32,340 nt of DNA from JAEXOD01 sp937930275 (GTDB taxonomy: Bacteria; Bacteroidota; Ignavibacteria; Ignavibacteriales; Melioribacteraceae), in NCBI GenBank assembly GCA_036733965.1, contig DAIMZL010000027.1, forward strand, positions 1 to 32,340. Reading direction: 5' to 3'. The position numbers were made by a program, and so were the translations under genes. Shown here in pieces: positions 15,824-23,672 of this stretch (the stretch's first letter is position 1; every line of letters begins with the position of its first letter). The notes beneath the pieces were generated by a model, which worked only from the letters and a program-made list of their open reading frames with translations, was not told the origin of the DNA and did no database searches.

Positions 15824-17491
15824 ATGAAACGATTGATTTTACTATTTTTTATTTGTTCAAGCTATTTTTACGCTCAAACTATTACTTGGACTGACGTTAG
15901 CGCATTTTATAATTTACCGAACGGAGTAAAATTGTTTGAAGGTTCAAGAACCTCTCCAAAATTAAAAGCGTTTTATTTTGATGTTGATCTAAACTCACCT
16001 AAAATTGCAGTAAGACCATATATTACCACTTCTCCGAGTACGGTAAATACTCTTACAAGTAGGTTTGGGGCTTATGCTGCAATAAACGGCGGCTTTTTCG
16101 GGGGTTCAACTTCGTATAGCACGGTTGTTTACCCAAATGAAATAAAAGCTCAAAATGTTGCTGCAGTAACCAGAAACAACCAGTCATATCCTGTTATTAG
16201 AAGTTTTTTTGGCGTTAATACAAACAAACAGCCTGCCGTAAATTGGATTTACCATTTTAACAATACTTTACAAGGTTTATATACCTTTAATCAACCTTTA
16301 CAATATACTTATAACGCTCCTTCACCGTTACCATCTCCTTTACAATCGCAAGGAACTGCCTATCAAAATTTATTGGTAGGAATAGGAGGCGGACCCACTC
16401 TTGTTAAAAACGGTCAAGTTAATGTTACTTATAATGAAGAAATTATGTGGGGAAGCGGTGTAGGACTTGATAACAGAGACCCGCGTACGGCAGTAGGTTA
16501 TACTGCAGATAAACATGTAATTATGATTGTAGCTGACGGAAGACAAACAGATAGCGAAGGGTTAAGCTTACCGGAATTAGCACAAGTACTTATTAATTTT
16601 GGCTGCGTTGAAGCAATGAATTTGGACGGAGGCGGCTCAACACAAATGGCCTTGGGTAATCAGTTCGTAAATTCACCAAGCGAACAACGTTCTGTTCCGG
16701 TAATTTTTGCAATTACTCATATAGATTCGCTCCATTTGCCAAAAGAACCTACATTTGAAAAAGTTATCGATACGGGAGATCCCGAAGCTTCCTTAAACGG
16801 ACCGGATTGGTTTCCTACGGCAAATACCGGTTTTTGGGGAACAACTGCAGCTCAATTAAATGCAGTTGGAACAGGTGATAGCTATGCTCAATTTAATTTA
16901 AACTTAACAAAGGAAGCAAGTTACGAAGTTTATGCATGGTGGGTCGCTTCTACAAACAGAAGCAAAACAACACCATTTATTATAACACATAAAAACGGAA
17001 TTGACACAGTAAAAAAAGATCAGTCGGTTAACGGTTCTTCTTGGGTTAAAATAGGCACTTTTACATTTGCCGGAACAAGTAACGAAAATATAAAATTAAC
17101 CGATGCCGGTTCACCAAGTGGTACTTATGTTGTTGCAGATGCTATCCGTTTGATTTCTTATGATTCAACTTTTGTAGTATCGGTTGAAGATAAACAAGAA
17201 AATTTACCTAAAGATTTTACATTATCTCAAAATTATCCAAATCCGTTTAACCCTTCAACAAAAATATCGTTCGGGTTACCCGAAACAAGTAATATTAGCT
17301 TAATAATCTACAACTCTTTAGGCGAAAAAATTGCAACATTAATTGATAACAATATGCTAAATAAAGGAAATCATTTTGTTGTTTGGAATGCTAAAGACGA
17401 TAACGGTAACATTGCTCCTTCGGGAATTTATTTTTACAGCTTGTATGTTAACGGAAAAACTATTACAAAAAAAATGGCACTTGTTAAATAA
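15824..17491 (+). CDS. T9SS-exported phosphodiester glycosidase-like protein with golvesin-type domain
   Basis: A 555-residue three-part secreted protein. Signal peptide: MKRLILLFFICSSYFYAQ. Residues about 25-295 form a NAGPA/phosphodiester-glycosidase (DUF2233-like) domain, with AAINGGFFGG, NLLVGIGGGPTLVKNGQV, GLDNRDPRTAVGYTADKHVIMIVADGRQ and EAMNLDGGGSTQMAL. Related enzymes cleave sugar-1-phosphodiesters. Residues about 305-450 are a beta-sandwich of the golvesin/xanthan-lyase C-terminal type (VIDTGD, SYEVYAWWVAS, GSSWVKIGTFTFAG, VVADAIRLI). Residues about 465-555 are a type IX sorting domain: FTLSQNYPNPFNPSTKISF through SGIYFYSLYVNGKTITKKMALVK. The last module routes it through the type IX secretion system to the surface. 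GGGAG 9 bp before the ATG supports the start. The substrate, perhaps an extracellular polysaccharide, is inference. Confidence 0.9.
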   Translation: MKRLILLFFICSSYFYAQTITWTDVSAFYNLPNGVKLFEGSRTSPKLKAFYFDVDLNSPKIAVRPYITTSPSTVNTLTSRFGAYAAINGGFFGGSTSYSTVVYPNEIKAQNVAAVTRNNQSYPVIRSFFGVNTNKQPAVNWIYHFNNTLQGLYTFNQPLQYTYNAPSPLPSPLQSQGTAYQNLLVGIGGGPTLVKNGQVNVTYNEEIMWGSGVGLDNRDPRTAVGYTADKHVIMIVADGRQTDSEGLSLPELAQVLINFGCVEAMNLDGGGSTQMALGNQFVNSPSEQRSVPVIFAITHIDSLHLPKEPTFEKVIDTGDPEASLNGPDWFPTANTGFWGTTAAQLNAVGTGDSYAQFNLNLTKEASYEVYAWWVASTNRSKTTPFIITHKNGIDTVKKDQSVNGSSWVKIGTFTFAGTSNENIKLTDAGSPSGTYVVADAIRLISYDSTFVVSVEDKQENLPKDFTLSQNYPNPFNPSTKISFGLPETSNISLIIYNSLGEKIATLIDNNMLNKGNHFVVWNAKDDNGNIAPSGIYFYSLYVNGKTITKKMALVK

Positions 17492-17520
17492 TTTAAATTA
17501 TGTGTTTTGTTCTTTAATTG

Positions 17521-17540
17521 CACGGGGTTTAAACCCCGTG
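17521..17540. repeat. 20-bp perfect GC-rich palindrome
   Basis: CACGGGGTTT followed by its exact reverse complement. It folds as an 8-bp stem with a TTAA loop. It stands out from its AT-rich surroundings and sits 30 bp after the T9SS protein's stop codon, but there is no strong T tract. It may act as a terminator or mRNA-stabilising hairpin, or be one copy of a dispersed palindromic repeat. Confidence 0.6.
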
Positions 17541-17680
17541 TAAAAATTAGCATTACCCCCCAAATCAATAATCCGAAATTAACAATTCAAAATTCAAGTT
17601 ACCTTATTTCTAAAATGTCTAAATTCTTGTAACTATATAATATTTTTGGTATATTTAGTTTAATGTATTAGGATATTTTA

Positions 17681-18193
17681 TTGAAATCGAAAAGTATTGT
17701 TATTTTTATTGCACAAAAAGACTTTGACGAGCAGGAATTTACTATAGTAAAATCCAACTTATTAAAAAACAAATTTAATGTTTTTATCTGTTCGGATAGT
17801 TTTTCGGTTTGTACCGGACTTTACGGTATGAAAGTAAAAAACGATATTTTGCTTAATAACTTAAAATCTTCCAACTTTGCCGGTTTAGTTATAATAGGCG
17901 GTAAAGGTATTACCGAGTATTTTAAGAACACCTTGCTAATTTCAAATATTTTATCTTTTTATAATAGCAAAAAAATAATCGGAGGTATTTGTGCAGCACC
18001 AATTTTAATGGCAAAAGCCGGTATATTAAAAAATGAAAAAAGCACATGTAACTTTAATTATAAAAAAGATTTAGAAAGGGAGGGAGCTGTTTATGTTTCC
18101 GAACCGGTTGTAACGGGAAAACAAACGGTAACTGCCCAAGAACCCATAAACAGTATAGATTTTATCTCAAAGTTTATTCATTTATTAAAATAA
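17681..18193 (+). CDS. DJ-1/PfpI family protein
   Basis: A 170-residue protein of the class I glutamine-amidotransferase-like DJ-1/PfpI superfamily. It has the Rossmann-like start SIVIFIAQKDFDEQEF, the central AGLVIIGGKG, and the nucleophile elbow IIGGICAAPILMAKAGIL with Cys104. The C-terminal half keeps VVTGKQTVTAQEP, where many family members have 'GNIITS-GP'. The family covers chaperones, deglycases and peptidases, so the activity is not determined. The only usable start is TTG at 17681, following AGGAT; the nearest ATG (17663) meets a stop at once. A TATTTTTG box at 17641-17648 may be its promoter. ispG follows after 50 bp on the same strand. Confidence 0.85.
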   Translation: MKSKSIVIFIAQKDFDEQEFTIVKSNLLKNKFNVFICSDSFSVCTGLYGMKVKNDILLNNLKSSNFAGLVIIGGKGITEYFKNTLLISNILSFYNSKKIIGGICAAPILMAKAGILKNEKSTCNFNYKKDLEREGAVYVSEPVVTGKQTVTAQEPINSIDFISKFIHLLK

Positions 18194-18243
18194 AAGAACT
18201 TACATAATAAATAGTTTGTTTATAATTTAAACAAAAATTGACC

Positions 18244-20163
18244 ATGCAACATTACTGCAATTCGCTAACAAATTACAAAAGATATAAGACCATTGAAGTT
18301 AACATTGGCGATATCCCGTTAGGCGGAAATAATCCGATTAGAATTCAATCCATGACAACTACAAATACAATGGATACCATTGCAACCGTTGAACAGACGA
18401 TTAGAATGGTTAATGCCGGTTGTGAATATGTTAGAATTACCGCCCCCAGTATAAAAGAAGCTAATAATTTAGCCGAAATAAAAAAAGAGTTAATAAAACG
18501 AGGATACAAAGTTCCTTTAATTGCCGATATACACTATACCCCAAATGCTGCGGAAGCTGCCGCACGAATAGTTGAAAAAGTTCGAGTTAACCCGGGTAAC
18601 TATATTGATAAGAAAAAATTTTTACAGTTGGAATATACCGACTTAGAGTATGCCGAAGAAATTGAACGAATTAGAACACGCTTTACTCCTTTGGTAAAAA
18701 TTTGTAAGGAATACGGAACCGCTATGCGAATAGGCACAAACCATGGATCGCTTTCCGATAGAATTATGAGCCGTTACGGTGATACTCCTTTCGGTATGGT
18801 TGAAAGTGCGCTTGAGTTTGTAAGAATTTGCAGGGACGAAAACTTTCATAATATTGTTTTATCAATGAAATCCAGCAATCCCCAAGTTATGGTTCAAGCT
18901 TACCGATTACTTATTTCAAAAATGGAGGAAGAAGGGATGCGGTATCCTTTGCACCTTGGAGTTACCGAAGCCGGTGACGGTGAAGACGGAAGGATAAAAT
19001 CAGCATTAGGCATTGGCTCGCTGCTCGAAGACGGAATAGGAGATACAATAAGAGTATCTTTAACCGAACCGCCCGAAAACGAATCACCTGTTGCAATCAA
19101 TATTGCAAATCGCTATAAAGGTAGAGAATTTCACGCTCCAATTCCGGAAATTAAAACATATTTCATTAATCCTTTTGAATATAAAAAACAAGAGACCTTC
19201 GACATTCTTTCACTTGGAGCAGGGAATGTTCCTAAAGTTGTTGCCGATTTTTCTAAATTTAATTCAATTGAAATTACAGATTTAGTAAAAATCGGATATG
19301 CATACGAACCAAATACTGATAAATGGAACATTGCAGACCAAGCGGCTGATTTAATTTATTTGGGCGATTTAGAGGTTAATTTTGATTTGCCTAATACATT
19401 AAAGCCGATTTATAATCATGCAAAATGGCTAAGATCATCTAATAGAGCGGATTGTTTCCCCTTTTTCAATTATAAAGAATATGCGGAGACGAAGAAGAAA
19501 TCATTTGTTGCTAATTTTGTTGAGTTAGAAATTAACAATTTAAGCTTAATAAATAAGACTATTTTAGACGATACGGTAATAATAGTTCTTACTACAGAAA
19601 ATATAAACGGATTGGCTGAAAATCGTTATTGTTTAAATTATTTAATTGAAAATGGGATAAAAAATCCGGTAATTATTAAGCGTGGATACAAAAATTTACC
19701 TAAAGAGCAATTGATGCTTTATTCTTCAACCGATTTAGGCGGTTTACTGATAGATGGTTTAAGTGACGGAATTTGGATAGATACTTTTGGAGAACATGAC
19801 GCTCAATTTGTAAATAGAATTCAATTCGGCATTTTGCAGGCAGCACGAGCAAGAATATCCAAAACAGAATATATTGCATGTCCTTCGTGCGGTAGAACTT
19901 TATTTGATTTGGTTGAAGTAACAAATAAAATAAGAGAAAGGACCGGACATTTGAAAGGGGTAAAAATTGCCGTAATGGGCTGTATTGTAAACGGACCCGG
20001 TGAAATGGCTGATGCAGATTACGGTTATGTTGGTAGCGGCGTAGGTAAAATTACGCTATATAAAGGAAAAGAAGTTGTAAGGAAAAGTATAGATAGCGAG
20101 TTTGCCGTTGAGGCTTTAATTGATATTATTAAAGAAGACAACTTATGGATAGAAAAAAAATAA
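18244..20163 (+). CDS. ispG: 4-hydroxy-3-methylbut-2-enyl-diphosphate synthase, long form
   Basis: IspG (GcpE) converts methylerythritol cyclodiphosphate to HMBPP, the penultimate MEP-pathway step toward isoprenoids, using a 4Fe-4S cluster. The 639-residue protein is the long form of Bacteroidota/Chlorobiota and plants. It has the TIM barrel (IRIQSMTTTNTMDT, YVRITAPS, VPLIADIHYTPNAA, VRVNPGNY, LHLGVTEAGDGEDGRIKSALGIGSLLEDGIGDTIRVSLTEPP), an insertion of about 250 residues (roughly 295-530), and the reductase-like domain. The cluster ligands are Cys546, Cys549 (ACPSCGRTLFDL) and Cys580, with Glu587 in GCIVNGPGE (ATG numbering). An in-frame TTG two codons upstream (18238) is possible, but the ATG is preferred. 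It supplies precursors for the carotenoids implied near the right end of the window. Confidence 0.96.
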   Translation: MQHYCNSLTNYKRYKTIEVNIGDIPLGGNNPIRIQSMTTTNTMDTIATVEQTIRMVNAGCEYVRITAPSIKEANNLAEIKKELIKRGYKVPLIADIHYTPNAAEAAARIVEKVRVNPGNYIDKKKFLQLEYTDLEYAEEIERIRTRFTPLVKICKEYGTAMRIGTNHGSLSDRIMSRYGDTPFGMVESALEFVRICRDENFHNIVLSMKSSNPQVMVQAYRLLISKMEEEGMRYPLHLGVTEAGDGEDGRIKSALGIGSLLEDGIGDTIRVSLTEPPENESPVAINIANRYKGREFHAPIPEIKTYFINPFEYKKQETFDILSLGAGNVPKVVADFSKFNSIEITDLVKIGYAYEPNTDKWNIADQAADLIYLGDLEVNFDLPNTLKPIYNHAKWLRSSNRADCFPFFNYKEYAETKKKSFVANFVELEINNLSLINKTILDDTVIIVLTTENINGLAENRYCLNYLIENGIKNPVIIKRGYKNLPKEQLMLYSSTDLGGLLIDGLSDGIWIDTFGEHDAQFVNRIQFGILQAARARISKTEYIACPSCGRTLFDLVEVTNKIRERTGHLKGVKIAVMGCIVNGPGEMADADYGYVGSGVGKITLYKGKEVVRKSIDSEFAVEALIDIIKEDNLWIEKK

Positions 20164-20182
20164 AAAAAATTTATATCCATAG

Positions 20183-20213
20183 TTGAGATTTATTAAAAAA
20201 TATTTTACTTTTG
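20183..20213 (+). promoter_or_regulatory. Bacteroidota-type promoter upstream of the Nif3-like gene
   Basis: A -7 box TACTTTTG (20206-20213) matches TAnnTTTG exactly. A TTG (20183-20185) lies 20 bp upstream, at the spacing of the TTTG -33 element. Transcription would start near 20220 and produce a leader of about 110 nt before the Nif3-like gene. Confidence 0.45.
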
Positions 20214-20225
20214 TAGTTACCAATT

Positions 20226-20285
20226 ATGAAAACAATAAGTAAAAATAGAAAAACAAGCATTTTACCACAAATTTTGTGGCAATAA
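20226..20285 (+). other. 19-codon mini-ORF in the Nif3-like gene leader, with a 15-bp palindrome
   Basis: An ATG at 20226 opens a 19-codon frame (MKTISKNRKTSILPQILWQ) ending in TAA at 20283-20285. Within it, CCACAAA-T-TTTGTGG (20265-20279) is a perfect inverted repeat. The frame sits between the promoter-like site and the terminator hairpin that precedes the next gene. It may be a leader peptide, or untranslated sequence of a small RNA. Confidence 0.25.
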
Positions 20286-20293
20286 AATAAATT

Positions 20294-20328
20294 AAATGCA
20301 CCTTTGAAACAAGGGTGCATTTTTTTTT
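20294..20328 (+). terminator. Intrinsic terminator abutting the Nif3-like start codon
   Basis: ATGCACCTTT and AAGGGTGCAT form a 10-bp stem (one G-U) with a GAAAC loop, followed by eight Ts. The tract ends only 3 bp before the ATG at 20332. It can end ispG transcripts, but any transcript of the next gene starting upstream must also pass through it. Confidence 0.8.
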
Positions 20329-20331
20329 GAT

Positions 20332-21453
20332 ATGATGATAAACGATCTTATTAAGTTTTATGAAAATCGAGTTCCCAAAGGCACTGCCTGGGAAAAAGAT
20401 AATGTCGGACTTCAAATAGGCAGTTTGAACGTACCTCTAAAAAACATAATGTTATGTTTAGAGCTTACCGAAGACTCCTTAAAGTCCGCACTCCATAACA
20501 ATTGTAACTTAATTATAACTCATCATCCATTTCTTTTTACCCCGCTTAAAAACATTAATTTAGAAAACGAAAACGGAAAACTAATTTCCGAAGCAATTAA
20601 AAACGGAATAACCGTTTATTCTTCGCATACAAATTTAGACTTTGTTAAAGGAGGTGTAAGTTTTGAGCTTGCCAAAAAGCTAAAACTACAAAACCTTAAA
20701 TTCCTTTCTAATTTCGATAAGAACAGATACAAAATTGCAGTATTTGTTCCCGCCGAAACTTTAGATACAGTATCTAAAGCAATGTTTGAATCCGGCGGAG
20801 GCATAATAGGAGAGTACGAAAATTGCAGTTTTAGAGTAAAGGGAGAAGGGACATTTAAGGGGAACGAAAATACAAACCCCACCATTGGCACAAAACAAAT
20901 TTTTGAAAATGTAAACGAAATTAAATTAGAAGTTATTGTTGACCAGTGGAATTTGAATAAAGTAATTACCGCATTAATTAATTCACATCCATACGAAGAA
21001 CCCGCTTACGATATTATACCTTTGGCAAATAAAAACGAAAATCATGGTGCCGGAGTTATAGGAGAGTTAGCCGAATCGCTAAATATAAAAGACTTTTTTG
21101 CATTTATTAATAGTAGTTTAAATTTAGACGCCTTTAGATATACTTTGGGAAATGATAAGTTAATTAAAAAAGTTGCCGTTTGCGGCGGAAGCGGAAGCGA
21201 CTTACTTAATGATGCAATTGCTAAAAATGCCGATGCGTTTATAACTGCAGATATAAAATATCATACTTTTCATGATGCAAAAGGGAAAATTACTTTAATT
21301 GATGCCGGTCATTACGAAACCGAAATTTTTGGATTAAATGCCGTTAGAAATATTATTGAAGAGTATTTTAATTTAATTAAATACAAAACCGAAATTTTTG
21401 AATACCTAAATACTAACCCGATAAAGTTTTATTATAATAGAGGAGATAAATAA
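20332..21453 (+). CDS. Nif3-like dinuclear metal centre protein (DUF34/YqfO type)
   Basis: A 373-residue member of the conserved Nif3/YbgI/YqfO family, which forms toroidal hexamers with a two-metal site; the biochemical role is unsettled. The N-terminal half shows DNVGLQIG and ITHHPFLFTPLK with His64 and His65, and SSHTNLDFVKGG with Asp103. The C-terminal half has VAVCGGSGSDLL, DAFITADIKYHTFHDA and DAGHYETE with His327 and Glu331. Between the halves (about 130-230) is the PII-like insertion of the long YqfO subtype (YKIAVFVPAETLDTVSKAM, GGGIIGEYENCSF, HPYEEPAYDIIPL). Start ATG 20332 or 20335. It sits one base before the TTG start of the zinc-ribbon gene, and this pair is a recurrent neighbour set in bacteria. 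Confidence 0.92.
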   Translation: MMINDLIKFYENRVPKGTAWEKDNVGLQIGSLNVPLKNIMLCLELTEDSLKSALHNNCNLIITHHPFLFTPLKNINLENENGKLISEAIKNGITVYSSHTNLDFVKGGVSFELAKKLKLQNLKFLSNFDKNRYKIAVFVPAETLDTVSKAMFESGGGIIGEYENCSFRVKGEGTFKGNENTNPTIGTKQIFENVNEIKLEVIVDQWNLNKVITALINSHPYEEPAYDIIPLANKNENHGAGVIGELAESLNIKDFFAFINSSLNLDAFRYTLGNDKLIKKVAVCGGSGSDLLNDAIAKNADAFITADIKYHTFHDAKGKITLIDAGHYETEIFGLNAVRNIIEEYFNLIKYKTEIFEYLNTNPIKFYYNRGDK

Positions 21454-21454
21454 A

Positions 21455-22183
21455 TTGATTACCAGATTATCATCGTTGTACGAATTGCAACTTGTTGACG
21501 AGCAGCTTGATGAGTTAGAAGAACTTAGAGGCGATTTGCCGGCTGCAGTAAACGAGTTATCAGGCACAATTAACGGTTTAAAAAGCTCTGTTGATGCCAA
21601 AGAGAAAGAAAAACAATCTGCCAATGATAGACAGGCAGTAAACGAAGAAGAAAAAGATAGACTATCCGATAATCTTAAAAGATACAAAGCTCAATTATAT
21701 CAAGTTAGAAATAATAAAGAATATGACGCTTTAACAAAAGAAATTGATAGTACCGAAGAAATGATTAAAAAACTTGATACCGAAAACTTACAATTAACCG
21801 AGTTAATTATTAAGTTAGAAGACGAGATTAAAAGCGTTACTCCCCAGTTAGATACGCTTTTAGATGAATTAAAAGTTAAAGAAGCAGATTTAAAACAAAT
21901 AATTAAAGCCAACGAACGCGAAGAACAAAAATTACGTGAAGTTAGAGAACGAATTGTTGAAAAAGTAAAAAAACCTGACTACGCAACATATACACGTATT
22001 AGAAAAGCAAAAGGTGGACGCGCCGTTGTTCCTATTGTACGCGGAAGTTGTGACGGCTGCCATAATATCATTCCTCCTCAGCGTCAAATTGAAATTAAAT
22101 CCAATAAACGAATTTTTAATTGCGAGGCTTGCGGTAGAATTATTATTTCGCAAGAAATTGCCGAAGCCGTAACAAGTAAATAG
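21455..22183 (+). CDS. Coiled-coil protein with C-terminal C4 zinc ribbon
   Basis: A 242-residue cytosolic protein. Residues about 10-175 form a long, charged, helical-hairpin coiled coil with the RNNKEYDALTKEID turn motif. The end is a zinc ribbon with Cys199, Cys202 (CDGCHNIIPPQ) and Cys223, Cys226 (CEACGRII). This matches the CT398/'C4-type zinc ribbon' family, found near nif3-like genes and suggested to act as an adaptor, possibly in nucleic-acid or secretion processes. The start is TTG at 21455: AGGAGAT lies 8 bp upstream inside the end of the preceding gene, and no ATG fits. Translation is probably coupled to the Nif3-like gene. Confidence 0.9.
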   Translation: MITRLSSLYELQLVDEQLDELEELRGDLPAAVNELSGTINGLKSSVDAKEKEKQSANDRQAVNEEEKDRLSDNLKRYKAQLYQVRNNKEYDALTKEIDSTEEMIKKLDTENLQLTELIIKLEDEIKSVTPQLDTLLDELKVKEADLKQIIKANEREEQKLREVRERIVEKVKKPDYATYTRIRKAKGGRAVVPIVRGSCDGCHNIIPPQRQIEIKSNKRIFNCEACGRIIISQEIAEAVTSK

Positions 22184-22193
22184 TATTTATGTT

Positions 22194-22244
22194 TAGTGCC
22201 TTTTGTATTTTGCGGTTAATTAAACCGCAAAAACAAAGACACTA
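22194..22244. terminator. Bidirectional hairpin terminator
   Basis: TTTTGCGGTT and AACCGCAAAA form a 10-bp stem with a five-base loop. The arms extend outward through TTTGT/ACAAA and TAGTG/CACTA with small mismatches. It lies between the convergent zinc-ribbon and repeat-protein genes and can serve both. Confidence 0.75.
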
Positions 22245-22252
22245 TACAAGTT

Positions 22253-23353
22253 TTACATTCCGATATTTATAAACGGCAATATTCTAAACGGAGCCGGATT
22301 AGATTTTACTATATTTAATAATCCCAATTGAATTCCGCTTAAAGATTCTGCTATATTAACCAATCCTATTGAAATACCTGCTTGCGCCCCTGTAAACCGA
22401 TTAAGCCCGGAAACAGATAATCCCGTAAAATTGTTAGCTTTTGTTATACCTATTGTCGTATTAACTCCCCACATGTTTTCGGTTTCGGTTTTATAACCGT
22501 TAAATGTTATGCCTCCTATTGTTCCTTTTGATATAATACCCCCTAAAGAAGTATTAAGACCTACTATATTTTCATCGCTTACCAGCGCACCCAAACCAAA
22601 ATTATATCCTGTTATATTTCCGTTGCTTACTAAAGCTATTCCACCTATGTTAATCCCCGTAATATTTTCTTCGCTTACCATAGCAATTCCGCTAAAATTA
22701 ATACCGGTTAAATTCCCTTTAGAAACCATGGCAAGTCCGCCGATATTAATGCCTGTTAAATTTTTATTTGCTATTAAGGCTAACCCGCTTAAGCTAATTC
22801 CGGTTAAATTCCCTTCTGCTACCGTTGCCAAACCGCTAAAATTTAAGCCCGTAATATCTCGACCGGAAATTAAGGCAAGCCCGCTAATGCTTATACCGGA
22901 CATATTTTCGTCACTTATTAGCGCTAAAGAACCATAATTTAACCCGGTCATATTATTACTTGCAATTGCTGCAACTAAACCAAATTGAAATCCCGTTAAA
23001 TTTCCGGCGGCAGGCGCAACACCAAACGAAAATCCGTTTACATTAGAATTGTCAAAATATTTTGGAGACCATAGAGTAATGTTTATTCCGTTTATATTTC
23101 CGATTCCGCACTCGCTTGCATTAATTCTTATACCTGTAAAATCTTTTGAATTTCCAAAACTTAATCCCCAATCGGAAGCCGGTAGATTTAAAGCCGAGTT
23201 TGAACAATCACCTAAATCGTAATCGCTATCAATTACGTCCGAAACTTCAAATTCCGGAATATGCGCAGATGCCGTTTTTGAACTATCTGTTTGTGCATTC
23301 ACTATTAAAATTAACGTAAAAAAGATAATAATAGATAAAAAATATTTACTCAT
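22253..23353 (-). CDS. Secreted 16-residue-repeat protein (LA_2272-like surface repeat)
   Basis: A 366-residue exported protein with signal peptide MSKYFLSIIIFFTLILIVNAQ. From about residue 115 to 300 it consists of about eleven repeats of exactly 16 residues with pattern TGxNxSGLAxVSxGNL, for example TGISLSGLALIANKNL and TGINIGGLAMVSKGNL. In DNA these are degenerate 48-bp units. Hydrophobic, Gly and Asn positions recur in phase, as expected for a beta-solenoid or stacked hairpins. The C-terminus (ESLSGIQLGLLNIVKSNPAPFRILPFINIGM) resembles the close of 'LA_2272 family surface repeat' proteins. There is no T9SS domain, so outer-membrane or periplasmic location is more likely. The function is unknown. 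A divergent SDR gene lies 319 bp away. Confidence 0.85.
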   Translation of the reverse strand: MSKYFLSIIIFFTLILIVNAQTDSSKTASAHIPEFEVSDVIDSDYDLGDCSNSALNLPASDWGLSFGNSKDFTGIRINASECGIGNINGINITLWSPKYFDNSNVNGFSFGVAPAAGNLTGFQFGLVAAIASNNMTGLNYGSLALISDENMSGISISGLALISGRDITGLNFSGLATVAEGNLTGISLSGLALIANKNLTGINIGGLAMVSKGNLTGINFSGIAMVSEENITGINIGGIALVSNGNITGYNFGLGALVSDENIVGLNTSLGGIISKGTIGGITFNGYKTETENMWGVNTTIGITKANNFTGLSVSGLNRFTGAQAGISIGLVNIAESLSGIQLGLLNIVKSNPAPFRILPFINIGM

Positions 23354-23672
23354 ACTAAACCTTAATAATTGTTTATAATTAAGACGATGTTAACTATTAA
23401 AAAGTTACAACAATATTTTTGATATGCTATTAGTTGTGCTATTAAGTAAAAAGAGCCAATATCTAAATTAAATACAAATTGCGAATTTTATGATTTATTA
23501 AATTAATTTAGATTTAGTAGTAATGCAAAAAGATAAGCGTATTATTTTGATATTTTTTTGTGTTAATAAAATCTTTGACAGATTTTTTATTAATTATTTC
23601 CATAAACTGCACCTAAGTTTTACGGAACTTTATAAAACAGCAAATTGGTTTAAAAAATAAAAAGAGTGATCT
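23354..23672. other. Divergent intergenic region, repeat protein / SDR
   Basis: This 319-bp AT-rich spacer must contain promoters for both flanking genes. A 45-codon ATG frame (23523-23660, plus) exists, but its composition is unconvincing. I see no RNA gene, strong palindrome or consensus -33/-7 pair. Confidence 0.4.

Noticed and set aside
22509..22937. Long plus-strand open frame with repeated 'PLKLIPVKFP'-type units
   Set aside because: It is the antisense shadow of the 16-residue repeats of the minus-strand surface protein, which has a signal peptide and better composition.
22450..23010. Regular 48-bp periodicity that could suggest a CRISPR-like array
   Set aside because: The units are degenerate, contiguous without spacers, and encode in-phase 16-residue protein repeats.
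23523..23660. 45-codon frame starting MQKDKRIILIFFCVNKIF upstream of the SDR gene
   Set aside because: No ribosome-binding site, Phe/Lys-rich composition expected from AT-rich spacer, no recognisable family.
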